The notes under the pieces: generated by a model
Told to the model about the DNA's origin: nothing
The model's input: the letters and a program-made list of their open reading frames with translations, nothing else
The model's database searches: none
Program-made: the position numbers and the translations under genes
Assembly: GCF_001643305.1 (NCBI RefSeq)
Contig: NZ_LSGW01000103.1
Coordinates: forward strand, 1 to 64,000
DNA length: 64,000 nucleotides
Direction of reading: 5' to 3'
Source: Aeromonas salmonicida subsp. salmonicida
Lineage (GTDB): Bacteria; Pseudomonadota; Gammaproteobacteria; Enterobacterales; Aeromonadaceae
In this document: positions 1 through 11,309 of the stretch, in pieces
Numbering within the stretch: position 1 is the first letter of the stretch
How the letters are laid out: each line of letters opens with the position of its first letter

Positions 1-108
1 CCATAGCGCCGTGGAACCACCTGATCCCATGCCGTACTCTGAAGTTAAACGCTGTAGCGCCGATTGTAGTGTGGCATTCGCCATGCGAGCGTAGGACACT
101 GCCAGGCT
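1..108 (+). rRNA. rrf: 5S ribosomal RNA, 3' part
   Basis: The first 108 bases match the 5S rRNA of gammaproteobacteria from about base 10 onward. Recognisable blocks are the CCTGATCCCATGCCG segment, GAAGTTAAACGC, GCGCCGATTGTAGTGTG and the closing GCCAGGC that pairs with the missing 5' end. The gene is cut by the window start. It is followed after about 105 bases by tRNA-Thr, the usual distal arrangement of some rRNA operons. Confidence 0.95.
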
Positions 109-213
109 TTAATTAAGCAATCACAGCGATGTGGTTGGTCGTGTGACAACGTAAGGTTGTTGCGGACGAGAGATTTAGATAACGCACGCAGTGCGGTCTT
201 TACCGGTTAGTGT

Positions 214-289
<76 letters not shown>

Positions 290-300
290 TTAAATATTAA

Positions 301-326
301 AGCCTCCCAATCGGGAGGCTTTTTTG
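301..326 (+). terminator. Rho-independent terminator of the rRNA operon
   Basis: AGCCTCCC and GGGAGGCT form an 8-bp stem with a short AATC loop followed by a T run. It lies 11 bases past tRNA-Thr and closes the rRNA/tRNA transcript. From here to 560 no gene is seen. Confidence 0.9.
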
Positions 327-560
327 CATCTGCGTTTCTCAGTTTACTGAGATTTTTCTGGCATCCAGATAGAGACGGGTCTGATCCGAGGCCCCTATTT
401 CGGTCAATCCTGCCTTCATTCCGGTCAATTCCCTTTATTGTTGCCGTTTGCCAATAGTGTCAGCTTCATATGTATTCAACGTGAATGCTGTTCTATTAAA
501 TTGATCCGAGCTAAGTTGTCGATTGGAAAGGTAATAGGTGTCAGAAAAAGGATGAAAAAC

Positions 561-1815
561 ATGCTGATAAAGAATGTGTGTCTGACTGACAGGGAAGGGT
601 TGTGGCAAATCCTCTGTCAGGATGGGTTGATCCGGACCATAGCCCCCATGAGCCAGCCTCTCCTGTCTACCCGGGAGCTGGATGGGGAAGCAGGCCTGGC
701 TATTGCACCTTTTATCGAGCCTCATATTCACCTCGACACAACCCAGACCGCAGGGGAGCCGAGCTGGAATCTGTCCGGTACCCTGTTCGAGGGGATTGAG
801 CGCTGGGCTGAGCGCAAGGCGTTGCTGACCCATGAAGATGTGAAACAGCGCGCCATCTATACGCTGAAGTGGCAAATTGCCAACGGCATACAGTTTGTCC
901 GCACTCACGTCGATGTCTCCGATCCGAATCTGGTCGCCCTGAAAGCCATGTTGGAGGTGAAGGAAGAGATGAAGGAGTGGGTCGAGCTGCAGATCGTCGC
1001 CTTCCCGCAGGAGGGGATCCTCTCCTACCCCAACGGCAAGGCCTTGCTGGAAGAGGCGCTCAGGCTGGGAGCCGACGTGATCGGCGCCATACCCCATTTC
1101 GAGTTTACCCGGGAATACGGGGTCGAAAGTCTGCATTACATCTTCGATCTTGCCGAGAAGTATCAGGTTCTGGTGGATGTTCATTGTGACGAGATTGATG
1201 ACGAGCAGTCCCGCTTTATCGAGACACTGGCGACCCTGGCCTACGAGCGCGGCATGGGCCATAGGGTGACCGCCAGCCATGCACTCCTACAACGGGGCCT
1301 ATGCTTCCCGCCTGTTTCGGCTGCTCAGGATGGCGGAGATCAACTTCGTCGCCAATCCGTTGGTGAACATCCACCTGCAGGGACGGTTCGATACCTATCC
1401 CAAGCGTCGTGGCATTACCCGGGTGAAGGAGATGCTGGAGGCCAATATCAATGTCTGCTTCGGCCACGATGATGTGTTCGATCCCTGGTATCCCATGGGC
1501 ACCGCCAACATGCTGCAGGTGCTGCACATGGGGCTGCATGTGTGCCAGATAATGGGTTATGAGCAGATCAACGACAGTTTGAAACTGATCAGCAACCATA
1601 GCGCCCGTACCCTGAATGTGCAGGATCGCTACGGCATCGAGGTGGGCAAGCCGGCCAATCTGCTGATCCTGCCCGCCGAGAATGGCTTTGATGCGGTGCG
1701 CCGTCAGGTGCCGGTGCGCTACTCCATTCGCCATGGTCGGGTGATTGCCGAGACTAGGCCAGCCCAGACCTCACTCCATCTGGATCGGGTCGAGCCGGTC
1801 GATTTTCGCCGCTAA
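561..1815 (+). pseudogene. codA: Cytosine deaminase, broken by an 11-bp deletion
   Basis: CodA hydrolyses cytosine to uracil and ammonia in pyrimidine salvage. The first frame (from 561) runs through [12 protein letters not shown], which holds two metal-binding histidines, and [11 protein letters not shown] to RVTASH. The conserved sequence then continues in another frame from 1279 with [24 protein letters not shown] and [11 protein letters not shown] to the natural end. The family has SHTTAMHSY here; the H-TTA stretch is missing, consistent with an 11-bp loss between two CCAT words at 1276-1279. ATG 561 is preferred because AAGGA lies 9 bases upstream; an in-frame ATG at 552 is poorer. The permease codB, usual in E. 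coli, is not adjacent. A sequencing error is unlikely for 11 bases but not excluded. Confidence 0.9.
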
Positions 1816-1904
1816 GACGGCACTGCCGTGTCGATTAATTGCCTGTCTGTCCTCTACTGTGGATATTTTGCATAATGTCGGCCTGATATTACGGAGTCTG
1901 CCCC

Positions 1905-2282
1905 ATGCAAACCTGGTTATTTGTTGCAGCCGGTGGTGCCATCGGTGCCTGCCTGCGCTTTGGTATATCCGAGCTGATGGCGTTATTGCTGGGTCGCCAT
2001 TTCCCCTACGGCACCCTGGTGGTCAATGTGGTGGGCTCTTTCATCATGGGTATCGCCTTTGCCCTCATCAGTCACGGTCATGTGGTGGAACACCCTATGA
2101 AGCCGTTGCTGATGGTGGGGATCCTCGGGGCCCTGACTACCTTCTCTTCCTTCGCGCTGGATACAGTCGTGCTGGCGCAGCAGGGGGCCTACCTGAAGGC
2201 GGTGCTGAATATGGGTCTCAACCTGTCCCTCTGCCTGGCCATGGTGTTGCTGGGGATGCAGTTGGTCGCCAGCCGGGTTTAA
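1905..2282 (+). CDS. crcB: Fluoride ion channel CrcB (Fluc)
   Basis: A 125-residue, four-helix inner-membrane protein of the Fluc family, which exports fluoride as a dual-topology dimer. Family marks are GGAIGACLRF near the N terminus, the GTLVVNVVGSFIMG block with its conserved Asn, and GALTTFSSFALD, which contains the TTFSSF pore motif. ACGGAG lies 8 bases before the ATG. A CATAAT element at 1871-1876 is a possible -10, but no good -35 and no crcB fluoride riboswitch fold was seen in the 89-base leader. It follows broken codA and precedes ubiE without functional linkage. Confidence 0.93.
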   Translation: MQTWLFVAAGGAIGACLRFGISELMALLLGRHFPYGTLVVNVVGSFIMGIAFALISHGHVVEHPMKPLLMVGILGALTTFSSFALDTVVLAQQGAYLKAVLNMGLNLSLCLAMVLLGMQLVASRV

Positions 2283-2347
2283 GGTGTCCGCACGCCATTG
2301 GCTCTGGTAAACTGGCGACCATTCTTTGCTCTATGGGTGTTTAAGGG

Positions 2348-3100
2348 ATGTCAGAACAGACTACGACAACGCATTTTGGCTTTAAAACCGTGGCCGCGAC
2401 CGAGAAGGAAACTCTGGTTGCCGGCGTCTTCCATTCGGTGGCAGCCAAGTATGATCTGATGAACGATCTGATGTCGTTCGGCATCCACCGCCTGTGGAAG
2501 CGCTTCACCATCGATTGTTCCGGTGTGCGCAAGGGCCAGAAGGTGCTGGACTTGGCCGGTGGCACTGGCGATTTGACCGCCAAGTTCTCCCGTATCGTCG
2601 GCGAGACAGGCCAGGTAGTGCTGGCAGATATCAATGACTCCATGCTCAAGGTGGGCCGCGACAAGCTGCGCAACCTGGGGGTGGCGAACAACGTCTCCTA
2701 CGTGCAGGCCAACGCCGAGGCATTGCCGTTCCCGGACAATCACTTTGATGTCATCACCATCGGCTTCGGCCTTCGCAATGTGACCGACAAGGACAAGGCG
2801 CTGGCCTCCATGTTCCGTGTGCTCAAGCCGGGTGGCCGTCTGCTGGTGCTGGAGTTTTCCAAGCCGGCCAGCGAGGTGATCGCCAAGCTCTACGATCTCT
2901 ACTCCTTCAAGTTGTTGCCAAAAATGGGCGAACTTGTCGCGAATGACGGTGAAAGCTACAAGTATCTGGCAGAATCCATCCGCATGCACCCGGACCAGCA
3001 GACCCTGAAGGGGATGATGGAAAATGTCGGTTTCGAGCAGGTTGAGTTCTACAACCTGACCCAGGGTGTGGTTGCCCTGCACCGTGGTTACAAGTTTTAA
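2348..3100 (+). CDS. ubiE: Ubiquinone/menaquinone biosynthesis C-methyltransferase UbiE
   Basis: SAM-dependent methyltransferase that C-methylates the quinol ring in both ubiquinone and menaquinone synthesis. The 250-residue length matches the family. Visible motifs are the SAM-binding [11 protein letters not shown] (about residues 66-76), the family block [23 protein letters not shown] and the C-terminal GGVVALH-like segment ([13 protein letters not shown]). It opens the ubiE-ubiJ-ubiB run, with ubiJ starting 9 bases after its stop; the order is the same in E. coli. Confidence 0.97.
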   Translation: MSEQTTTTHFGFKTVAATEKETLVAGVFHSVAAKYDLMNDLMSFGIHRLWKRFTIDCSGVRKGQKVLDLAGGTGDLTAKFSRIVGETGQVVLADINDSMLKVGRDKLRNLGVANNVSYVQANAEALPFPDNHFDVITIGFGLRNVTDKDKALASMFRVLKPGGRLLVLEFSKPASEVIAKLYDLYSFKLLPKMGELVANDGESYKYLAESIRMHPDQQTLKGMMENVGFEQVEFYNLTQGVVALHRGYKF

Positions 3101-3108
3101 GGTTGCCT

Positions 3109-3717
3109 ATGCCGATGGATGCCATGGTCACTGCCGTGATCGAAACCAGCCTCAATCAGCTGCTGACGTTCGACAAGCAGAGCCCGGAGCGGTTGCGCAA
3201 GCTGACGGGCAAGGTGCTCAAGCTGGAATTGCGTGAGCTCAAACCGCTCTGGTTCGTCTTCTCCGATCGCCGGCTCGATGTGCTGGCTCAGCATGAGGGT
3301 GAGGCCGATGCGGTGCTCAGCCTGTCGCTGACGGCGCTTGGCCTGCTGAAAGACCCGTCCGCTCTTACCCGTTATATCCGCGAGGAGAAGCTCGACCTGA
3401 GCGGCGATCCCCAGCTGGTGCAGGCGTTCAGTGTCTTGCTTGGCGAGCTGGATATCGACTGGGAAGAGGAGCTGTCGCGCTATACCGGCGACGTGCTGGC
3501 CCACACCCTGTTCAGCGGTGCCCGTCAGGCGCGCCGCGTGCTGGGGCGCGAGCTGTGCCGCTCCCAGCGTCAGTTGGCCGAATACCTGACCGAAGAGGTC
3601 CGCCTCGCGCCCGGTCCGCTGGAAGTGGCGAGTTTCAACGATGACGTCGAGGTACTGGCGCAACAGATGAAAGCAGTCGAGCTGCGGCTGGCACGCTTCG
3701 AACAGCAGGTAGCCTGA
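3109..3717 (+). CDS. ubiJ: Ubiquinone biosynthesis accessory factor UbiJ
   Basis: UbiJ is a soluble SCP2-domain protein that helps assemble the aerobic Ubi complex. The product (202 residues from ATG 3109) has the SCP2-like N-terminal half ([23 protein letters not shown] split around residue 50-70) and the conserved C-terminal block [13 protein letters not shown] ending in a predicted coiled coil. An AGG sits 6 bases before ATG 3109; a TTG at 3103 or the ATG at 3115 are alternatives. Its stop codon overlaps the ubiB start by one base, implying translational coupling. Confidence 0.92.
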   Translation: MPMDAMVTAVIETSLNQLLTFDKQSPERLRKLTGKVLKLELRELKPLWFVFSDRRLDVLAQHEGEADAVLSLSLTALGLLKDPSALTRYIREEKLDLSGDPQLVQAFSVLLGELDIDWEEELSRYTGDVLAHTLFSGARQARRVLGRELCRSQRQLAEYLTEEVRLAPGPLEVASFNDDVEVLAQQMKAVELRLARFEQQVA

Positions 3718-5357
3718 TGACCCCGAAGGAGTTCAAGCGCCTCTATCGCATCATCACCATACTGCTGGAGCAGGGCATAGATGAACTGGTGCCTGCCCGC
3801 TATCAACCCTGGCCGGGTCGTCTGGCTCGTCGAAGCCTGTTCTGGCTCAAGAAAAAGCAACCCGACCTTAGCCGGGGCGCCCGCATTCGCCTCGCCTTCG
3901 AGGCTCTCGGCCCCATCTTCATCAAGTTCGGTCAGATGCTGTCGACCCGGCGCGATCTTCTGCCGCCGGATATCGCCGAAGAGCTGGCCATGTTGCAGGA
4001 CAGAGTTCCCCCCTTCTGCGGTCAGGCGGCCCGTCTCAAGATCGAGGAGAGCCTGGGTTGCCCCGTCGAAACGCTGTTCGACGATTTCGACGAGACACCG
4101 CTGGCATCGGCCTCCATCGCGCAGGTTCATACCGGTCGATTGAAGGAGAATGGCCGCGAGATCGTCATCAAGGTGATCCGCCCGGATATAGAGCCGGTCA
4201 TCGAGGCCGACCTGCGTCTGATGCAGACCCTGGCTCGCCTGGTGGCCCGTTTCGTACCCCAGAGCGCGCGTCTGCGACCCATCGAGGTGGTGGAAGAGTA
4301 TCGCAAGACCATACTCGACGAATTGAACCTGATGCGAGAAGCGGCCAATGCCATCCAGCTGCGCCGCAACTTCACCGGTTCTGATGCGCTCTACGTGCCC
4401 GAGGTGTTCACCGAACACTGCCGTGAGCATGTGCTGGTGATGGAGCGCATCTACGGTATACCGGTTTCCGACATTCCTGCATTGGAAGCCAACGGCACCA
4501 ACATGAAGCTGTTGGCCGAGCGGGGTGTGGAAGTCTTCTTCACCCAGGTGTTCCGTGACAGTTTCTTCCACGCCGACATGCACCCGGGCAACATCTTCGT
4601 CTCCTATGAGCATCCCGACAATCCGCTCTGGATCGGCATCGACTGCGGCATAGTCGGCACCCTGAATCGGGAAGACAAGCGCTACCTGGCCGAGAACTTC
4701 CTCGCCTTCTTCAACCGTGACTATCGCCGGGTGGCGGAGCTGCATGTGGAGTCTGGCTGGGTACCACCCGATACCAAGGTGGATGAATTCGAATTTGCCA
4801 TTCGCACCGTGCTGGAACCCATTTTCGAGAAGCCGCTGTCCGAGATCTCGTTCGGCCACGTGCTGCTCAACCTGTTCAATACAGCCCGTCGCTTCAACAT
4901 GGCGGTGCAGCCGCAACTGGTGCTGCTGCAAAAGACTCTGCTTTATGTGGAAGGGTTGGGTCGTCAACTCTATCCCCAGCTGGACCTGTGGCAGACCGCC
5001 AAGCCTTATCTGGAAAACTGGATGCACGAGCAGGTCGGGCCCAAAGCGGTGTGGAATGCCATCAAGGAGAAGGCGCCGTTCTGGGCGGAGAAGCTGCCGG
5101 AGTTGCCCGAGCTGGTCTACGAGACACTGCGCCAGACCCGTCACCAGCAGCGCCACTTCGACCAGATGTTTGCCGATTTTCGCCGTCATAGCCGGCGGCA
5201 GGGGCAGGCACGCTACCTCTTAGGGGTTGGAGCCAGCCTGCTGTTGGTGGGTGTATTCTTGCTGACCCAAAAACAACACATTGAATGGGGACAAATCAGC
5301 CTGGCTGGTGCCGGATTATGCTGGCTGCTGGGTTGGTTCAAGGCCCGTTCACACTAA
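3717..5357 (+). CDS. ubiB: Probable protein kinase/ATPase UbiB
   Basis: UbiB is an atypical kinase-like ATPase of the ABC1/ADCK/COQ8 family needed for ubiquinone synthesis. Length is 546 residues, equal to the E. coli protein. The KxGQ family motif appears as [10 protein letters not shown] (about residue 80), followed by ASASIAQVH in place of a normal glycine loop, HADMHPGN (catalytic loop) and the metal-binding DCGIVG. Two hydrophobic helices at the C terminus (about 500-540) anchor it in the inner membrane. The start overlaps the ubiJ stop. Confidence 0.96.
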   Translation: MTPKEFKRLYRIITILLEQGIDELVPARYQPWPGRLARRSLFWLKKKQPDLSRGARIRLAFEALGPIFIKFGQMLSTRRDLLPPDIAEELAMLQDRVPPFCGQAARLKIEESLGCPVETLFDDFDETPLASASIAQVHTGRLKENGREIVIKVIRPDIEPVIEADLRLMQTLARLVARFVPQSARLRPIEVVEEYRKTILDELNLMREAANAIQLRRNFTGSDALYVPEVFTEHCREHVLVMERIYGIPVSDIPALEANGTNMKLLAERGVEVFFTQVFRDSFFHADMHPGNIFVSYEHPDNPLWIGIDCGIVGTLNREDKRYLAENFLAFFNRDYRRVAELHVESGWVPPDTKVDEFEFAIRTVLEPIFEKPLSEISFGHVLLNLFNTARRFNMAVQPQLVLLQKTLLYVEGLGRQLYPQLDLWQTAKPYLENWMHEQVGPKAVWNAIKEKAPFWAEKLPELPELVYETLRQTRHQQRHFDQMFADFRRHSRRQGQARYLLGVGASLLLVGVFLLTQKQHIEWGQISLAGAGLCWLLGWFKARSH

Positions 5358-5470
5358 TTGCCTGCTTGCACACCTCAAGTGCCAGTTTGGGAAAGATTGC
5401 GTACTGGTATCAGTATCGTGCTCGTCAATAACACACTCGCGCCCCTTGGCGCCAATTTTGGAGAAATATC

Positions 5471-5716
5471 ATGGGTGGTATCAGTATTTGGCAATTGTTG
5501 ATCATCGCGGCCATCGTAGTCTTGCTGTTCGGCACCAAGAAATTGCGCGGGATCGGTGGTGATCTGGGCGCGGCCGTCAAAGGCTTCAAGAAAGCCATGT
5601 CTGATGAACCCGAGGCCAAGCCGGCCGAGAAGGATGCAGATTTCGATCCGAAACAGCTGAACGATGCGGCCACCAGAGCCGAGGCCGCCAAGCAGAAAGA
5701 CAAAGATCAGGCTTAA
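5471..5716 (+). CDS. tatA: Sec-independent protein translocase subunit TatA
   Basis: TatA forms the pore-like element of the twin-arginine system that exports folded proteins. The 81-residue product has one N-terminal membrane helix ([17 protein letters not shown]) with the family [14 protein letters not shown] hinge, an amphipathic helix and an acidic tail. GGAG lies about 8 bases before ATG 5471. It starts a tight tatABC run, with tatB beginning 3 bases past its stop. The 113 bases after ubiB hold no further gene. Confidence 0.96.
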   Translation: MGGISIWQLLIIAAIVVLLFGTKKLRGIGGDLGAAVKGFKKAMSDEPEAKPAEKDADFDPKQLNDAATRAEAAKQKDKDQA

Positions 5717-5719
5717 GCC

Positions 5720-6166
5720 ATGTTCGATATCGGTTTCTGGGAGCTGGTTGTCATCGGCATCGTCGCCCTGGTGGTGCTCGGTCCCGAGCGGCTGCCCGTG
5801 GCGATCCGTACCGCCAGCCACTGGATCAGGCTGATCCGCAGCACTGCCAACTCGGTCAAGTCCGAGCTGGAGCAGGAGCTGAGGTTGCAAGAGCTGCACA
5901 ACGACCTGAAGAAGGCCGAACAGTTGCAGATGAGCAACCTGAGCCCCGAGTTGCAGGAGTCTATCGAGCAGTTGAAGGCGGCGGCACAATCGGTGACCCG
6001 TCCCTATGAACAGCAAAATACCATCCATCCTGCCCCGGCTGCTGCCGAGGTTAAGGCTGAACCTGCACAACCAGCCGCGGCCATGACTCATGATGAGGCG
6101 CCCATGGTGACAACCGTTCAGAGCACGGATGTCCTTGCTGACAAAAAAGAGGAGGTGAAGCCATGA
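5720..6166 (+). CDS. tatB: Sec-independent protein translocase subunit TatB
   Basis: TatB pairs with TatC as receptor for twin-arginine signal peptides. The 148-residue product begins [26 protein letters not shown], split here as an N-terminal helix plus the TatB-type GPERLP hinge, followed by a long amphipathic helix. The C-terminal third is an Ala/Pro/Glu-rich tail of low complexity. The end overlaps tatC by four bases (ATGA). Confidence 0.94.
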   Translation: MFDIGFWELVVIGIVALVVLGPERLPVAIRTASHWIRLIRSTANSVKSELEQELRLQELHNDLKKAEQLQMSNLSPELQESIEQLKAAAQSVTRPYEQQNTIHPAPAAAEVKAEPAQPAAAMTHDEAPMVTTVQSTDVLADKKEEVKP

Positions 6167-6918
6167 GTCAGGCCGAACAACCTCTGATCAGTCATCTGAT
6201 CGAACTGAGAACCCGGTTGCTGCATGCCATTTCGGCCATCCTGCTGGTGTTTGTCTGTCTGGTTTACTTTTCCAACAATATCTACGACTTCGTAGCCCAG
6301 CCGCTGCTCAGCCAGTTGCCGGCAGGCACCAGCATGATAGCGACGGATGTGGCGACCCCCTTCCTGACACCCATCAAGCTGACTCTGGTGGTCTCCTTCT
6401 TTGTGGCGATCCCCTATCTGCTTTACCAGGCCTGGGCCTTCATCGCCCCTGGTTTGTACAAGCATGAGCGGCGTCTCATCATGCCGCTGGTCGTCTCCAC
6501 CGCAGTGCTGTTTTACAGCGGAATGGCGTTTGCCTACTACGTGGTGTTCCCGCTGGTGTTCGGCTTCTTCACCAGTACGGCGCCCGCCGGAGTGACGGTG
6601 GCGACCGACATCGCCAGCTATCTGGATTTCGTGCTGACCCTGTTCTTCGCGTTCGGGGTGGCGTTCGAGATACCTGTGGCCACCATACTGCTGTGCTGGA
6701 CAGGGGTGACCACTCCCAAGAGCCTGCGGGAGAAGCGTCCTTACGTCATCGTCGGGGTATTCGTGGTCGGCATGTTGCTGACGCCACCCGATGTCTTCTC
6801 CCAGACCCTGCTCGCCATTCCCATGTGGGCCTTGTGGGAGATAGGTCTGTTCTTCGCCCGTTTCTATGTGAAGAAAGAGGATGAGGAGCAACAGGAACAA
6901 ACGGAAGAGGGGAGCTGA
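6163..6918 (+). CDS. tatC: Sec-independent protein translocase subunit TatC
   Basis: Six-helix inner-membrane core of the Tat translocase. The 251-residue product starts with the family signature [13 protein letters not shown] and contains FLTPIKL and [16 protein letters not shown], the glutamate-bearing loop typical of TatC, then LTPPDVFSQ before the last helices. A charged C-terminal tail ([15 protein letters not shown]) follows. Start overlaps tatB, so tatABC is one operon. Confidence 0.97.
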   Translation: MSQAEQPLISHLIELRTRLLHAISAILLVFVCLVYFSNNIYDFVAQPLLSQLPAGTSMIATDVATPFLTPIKLTLVVSFFVAIPYLLYQAWAFIAPGLYKHERRLIMPLVVSTAVLFYSGMAFAYYVVFPLVFGFFTSTAPAGVTVATDIASYLDFVLTLFFAFGVAFEIPVATILLCWTGVTTPKSLREKRPYVIVGVFVVGMLLTPPDVFSQTLLAIPMWALWEIGLFFARFYVKKEDEEQQEQTEEGS

Positions 6919-7029
6919 GGCTCCCTTCCTCTTTTCATGCCCCCGTTCGAGGCGTATGGTGATGCCCCATCGAGTAGATGGTTTTCAAATACCTGATATG
7001 TCTTCCTTTTGTTCGGAACGTCTCATCCC

Positions 7030-7815
7030 ATGATCGACATTGGTCTCAACCTCACCAGCAGCCAGTTTGCCGGTGAACAGCCTGAACTGGTGGCACGCGC
7101 CCGTGCCGCCGGGGTGGAGGCACTGATCCTGACCGGTACCGATCTGGCCGGTAGCCGCGAAAGCGCTGACCTGGCTGCGCTGTGGCCGGGTTACTGTTTC
7201 TCCACCGCCGGGGTTCATCCTCACGATGCCAAAAGCGTCGATGATGCAACCCTGCCAGCCTTGCGCGAGCTGGCGACACTGCCGCAGGTGGTCGCCATCG
7301 GCGAGTGTGGTCTCGACTACAACCGCGATTTCTCCCCCCGTCCGGTGCAGAATGCGGTATTCGACGCCCAGCTGGCGCTGGCTGCCGAACTGGCGATGCC
7401 GGTGTTTCTGCACTGTCGCGATGCGCACGCCCGTTTTGTCGAGATCCTGCGTCCCTGGCTGCCCAGATTGCCGGGGGCCGTGCTGCACTGCTTCACCGGT
7501 TCCGACGAGGAGCTGGACGAGTGTCTGGCGCTGGGACTGCATATCGGGGTGACTGGCTGGCTCTGCGACGAGCGCCGTGGTCAGCTGCTGCGCGAGCAGG
7601 TGGCGCGCATTCCGGCCGGTCGGCTGATGATCGAAACCGATGCCCCCTATCTGGTACCGCGGGATTTGAAACCCAGACCCAAACGCAACGAACCCGCTTT
7701 TTTGCCGCATATCGCCAAGGTGGTGGCGGCTTGCCGTGGTGAAGCGCCCGAGGCCTTGCTGGCCCATACCCGGGCCACCTCCGCCGTGTTCTTCCAACTT
7801 CCTCTTCAGGAGTGA
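7030..7815 (+). CDS. tatD: 3'-5' ssDNA/RNA exonuclease TatD
   Basis: TatD is a metal-dependent nuclease of the TIM-barrel hydrolase class; it is not needed for Tat export despite its name. The 261-residue product has the family marks [33 protein letters not shown] and IETDAPYL, which carry the metal ligands. ATG 7030 aligns with the family start ([13 protein letters not shown]); upstream TTG 7009 would add seven unsupported residues. The ribosome binding site is weak. hemB starts 3 bases after its stop, so the two are probably cotranscribed. Confidence 0.94.
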   Translation: MIDIGLNLTSSQFAGEQPELVARARAAGVEALILTGTDLAGSRESADLAALWPGYCFSTAGVHPHDAKSVDDATLPALRELATLPQVVAIGECGLDYNRDFSPRPVQNAVFDAQLALAAELAMPVFLHCRDAHARFVEILRPWLPRLPGAVLHCFTGSDEELDECLALGLHIGVTGWLCDERRGQLLREQVARIPAGRLMIETDAPYLVPRDLKPRPKRNEPAFLPHIAKVVAACRGEAPEALLAHTRATSAVFFQLPLQE

Positions 7816-8838
<1,023 letters not shown>

Positions 8839-8860
8839 TGTCCGCCGTCTCATTTCGCTC

Positions 8861-8888
8861 ACAATGCCGGCCCCTGGGTCGGCATTGT
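8861..8888 (+). terminator. Hairpin after hemB, possible terminator
   Basis: ACAATGCCG (8861-8869) pairs perfectly with CGGCATTGT (8880-8888) around a 10-base loop. No real T run follows, so termination may be weak or Rho-dependent. The rest of the 223-base gap to prlC shows nothing clear. Confidence 0.45.
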
Positions 8889-9061
8889 CGTCTCTGACAG
8901 CTGGATCGCTGCTTTAATGAGCATGTTTTCGCGAAAAGTGGGCAACTGACCCGGTTCACGGCGGCAAAGGCTTGATTAATGAGGTTCCTGCCTACATCTT
9001 AGGTAGTCCAAGCAGGCTTCTGGACGGCAGGGGCTGTAAGAGAATTTAGAGGTACCGCAGG

Positions 9062-11104
9062 ATGAACAACCCTTTGCTGACAATGGACTCGCTGCCCCCC
9101 TTCAGCCAGATCCAGCCCGAACAGGTGCAAGCTGCCGTGACGCAGGCCATCGCCGATTGCAAACAGAAGATCACCGATGTGCTGGCCCAGCGCGATTCCC
9201 ATACCTGGGACAGCCTGATTGCCCCGCTGGAAGAGGTGAATGACCGCCTGGCACGAGTCTGGTCGCCGGTCAGCCATCTCAACTCCGTCCTCAACAGCGA
9301 AGCGCTGCGCGCGGCCCACGACGCCTGCCTGCCGCTGTTGTCCGAATTCCAGACCTATGTCGGTCAACATGAAGGCCTCTATCAGGCTTATCTGGGCCTC
9401 TTTGAGAGCGATGATTTCCCTCGCCTCGATGGTGCCCAGCGCAAGGAGATCCAGAATACCCTGCGCGATTTTCGTCTGTCCGGTATCGGTCTGCCCGCCG
9501 AGGCGCAGCAGCGCTACGGTGAAATCCAGGCCCGCCTCTCCGAGCTCGCCTCCCGCTTCAGCAACAATGTGCTGGATGCGACCCAGGGCTGGACCAAGCT
9601 GGTGAGCGACGAGGCCGAACTGGCCGGTCTGCCACAAAGCGTACTGGCTGCCGCCCGTCAGCTGGCGGAGCAGAAGGGTCAGCAGGGCTGGTTGTTCACC
9701 CTGGATATCCCCTCCTATCTGCCGGTCATGATGTATGCCGACAACCGCGAGCTGCGTGCCGAGCTGTATGAGGCGTTCACGACTCGCGCCTCGGATCAGG
9801 GCCCGAACGCCGGCAAATGGGATAACTCCGCCATCATGACAGAGCTGCTCTCCTTGCGTCGCGAGCTGGCCCAACTGCTGGGCTTTGGCAACTATGCCGA
9901 GTTGTCGCTCGCCACCAAGATGGCGGAAAAGACCGAACAGGTAGTGGGTTTCCTCACTGATCTCGCAGCCAAATCCCTGCCGCAAGGCAAGGCCGAGCTG
10001 GAAGAGATCCGCACCTTTGCCGCCGAGCATCACGGTCAGCGCGAGCTGGCGGCCTGGGATCTTCCCTATTACGCCGAGAAGCTCAAGCAGCACAAGTTCT
10101 CCATCTCCGACGAGCAACTGCGCCCCTACTTCCCTGCCAACAAGGTAGTGAAAGGGCTGTTCGAGGTGGTGAAGCGGGTATTCGGCATCAAGGTGCGCGA
10201 GCGTCTCGGCATCGACACCTGGCATCCGGACGTGCGTTTCTACGACATCTTCGATGCCGAGGATGAGCTACGCGGCAGCTTCTACCTCGACCTCTATGCC
10301 CGTGAGCACAAGCAGGGCGGCGCCTGGATGGATGTCTGCCTGGGTCGTCGCTACCGTCAGGATGGATCCTTGCAAAAGCCGGTGGCCTACCTGACCTGCA
10401 ACTTCAACGGCCCTGTGGATGGCAAACCGGCCCTGTTTACCCACGACGAGGTGGTGACTCTGTTCCACGAGTTTGGCCACGGCATTCACCACATGCTGAC
10501 CCAGATCGACGTGGCCGGTGTCGCTGGCATCAACGGCGTGGCCTGGGATGCGGTGGAGCTGCCGAGTCAGTTCCTGGAGAACTGGTGCTGGGAATCCGAA
10601 GCGCTGGCCTTTATCTCCGGCCACCATGAGACCGGCGAGCCATTGCCTGCCGATCTGCTGGAGAAGATGCTGACCGCCCGCAACTTCCAGGCCGCCATGC
10701 AGATGTTGCGTCAGCTGGAATTCGCCCTGTTCGACTTCCGTCTGCACCAGGAGTTTGACCCGGCCAACCCGGATCAGATCCCGACCCTGCTGGCCGAGGT
10801 GCGCAGCCAGGTAGCCGTGATGACGCCGCCTGCGTTCAACCGTTTCCAGCACAGCTTCTCCCACATTTTTGCGGGCGGCTATGCGGCGGGTTACTACAGC
10901 TATAAATGGGCCGAAGTGCTCTCGGCAGATGCCTTCTCCCGCTTCGAGGAGGAGGGGATCTTCAATCCGGCCACAGGCCAATCCTTCCTGAAGAACATCC
11001 TGGAGAAGGGCGGTTCCAAGGAGCCGATGGAGCTGTTCCGAGCCTTCCGTGGCCGCGAGCCCCAAGTGGATGCTCTGCTGCGCCATAGCGGGATTGCCGC
11101 GTGA
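9062..11104 (+). CDS. prlC: Oligopeptidase A (M3 metallopeptidase)
   Basis: Cytoplasmic zinc oligopeptidase that degrades signal peptides and other short peptides. Length is 680 residues, the same as the E. coli enzyme. The zinc motif HEFGH lies at residues 469-473 with the downstream GINGVAWDAVELPSQFLENW block carrying the third ligand. The C terminus reads FRGREPQVDALLRHSGIAA. In E. coli prlC is followed directly by rsmJ; here two unrelated genes and a diverged copy of the prlC tail intervene. Confidence 0.96.
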   Translation: MNNPLLTMDSLPPFSQIQPEQVQAAVTQAIADCKQKITDVLAQRDSHTWDSLIAPLEEVNDRLARVWSPVSHLNSVLNSEALRAAHDACLPLLSEFQTYVGQHEGLYQAYLGLFESDDFPRLDGAQRKEIQNTLRDFRLSGIGLPAEAQQRYGEIQARLSELASRFSNNVLDATQGWTKLVSDEAELAGLPQSVLAAARQLAEQKGQQGWLFTLDIPSYLPVMMYADNRELRAELYEAFTTRASDQGPNAGKWDNSAIMTELLSLRRELAQLLGFGNYAELSLATKMAEKTEQVVGFLTDLAAKSLPQGKAELEEIRTFAAEHHGQRELAAWDLPYYAEKLKQHKFSISDEQLRPYFPANKVVKGLFEVVKRVFGIKVRERLGIDTWHPDVRFYDIFDAEDELRGSFYLDLYAREHKQGGAWMDVCLGRRYRQDGSLQKPVAYLTCNFNGPVDGKPALFTHDEVVTLFHEFGHGIHHMLTQIDVAGVAGINGVAWDAVELPSQFLENWCWESEALAFISGHHETGEPLPADLLEKMLTARNFQAAMQMLRQLEFALFDFRLHQEFDPANPDQIPTLLAEVRSQVAVMTPPAFNRFQHSFSHIFAGGYAAGYYSYKWAEVLSADAFSRFEEEGIFNPATGQSFLKNILEKGGSKEPMELFRAFRGREPQVDALLRHSGIAA

Positions 11105-11118
11105 GACTCAGTGCCCCA

Positions 11119-11175
11119 GGCGGCCTTGAGCTTCAAGCAGGTACACTTTTGCGGCATAGTGGGATCTCCGCGTGA
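11119..11175 (+). pseudogene. Remnant of a second prlC 3' end
   Basis: This stretch, 71 bases downstream of the real prlC end, aligns without gaps to the last 18 codons and stop of prlC. Read in its own frame it gives GGLELQAGTLLRHSGISA followed by TGA, against RGREPQVDALLRHSGIAA in prlC. In the last nine codons, six differ: five of the changes are synonymous and one is Ala to Ser. That pattern indicates divergence while still coding, not random similarity. It is not in frame with prlC (offset 71). It probably is the stump of an older prlC allele left by recombination. Confidence 0.6.
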
Positions 11176-11186
11176 TTTTTGAGATA

Positions 11187-11210
11187 AAAAGGGACCTTTT
11201 GGTCCCTTTT
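11187..11210 (+). terminator. Terminator after prlC
   Basis: AAAAGGGACC and GGTCCCTTTT form a perfect 10-bp stem around TTTT, ending in a T run. It closes the prlC transcript, or that of the former prlC copy, just past the remnant tail. Confidence 0.88.
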
Positions 11211-11309
11211 CTCAAGGCTTTTTAATATCTTGCGGAGTGCATGTTTGCACTGTCCCCGCCTCTTGAGTAGAGTCGGGTTCTACCTTCCAGGGAGAGAAAG
11301 AACCTTGCC

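Noticed and set aside
438-560. N-terminal extension of codA to an upstream start at 438
   Set aside because: The added 41 residues match nothing in the family and the ATG at 561 has a proper ribosome site.
1816-1904. Possible fluoride riboswitch before crcB
   Set aside because: The conserved crcB-motif bases and pseudoknot pairing could not be found in the 89-base leader.
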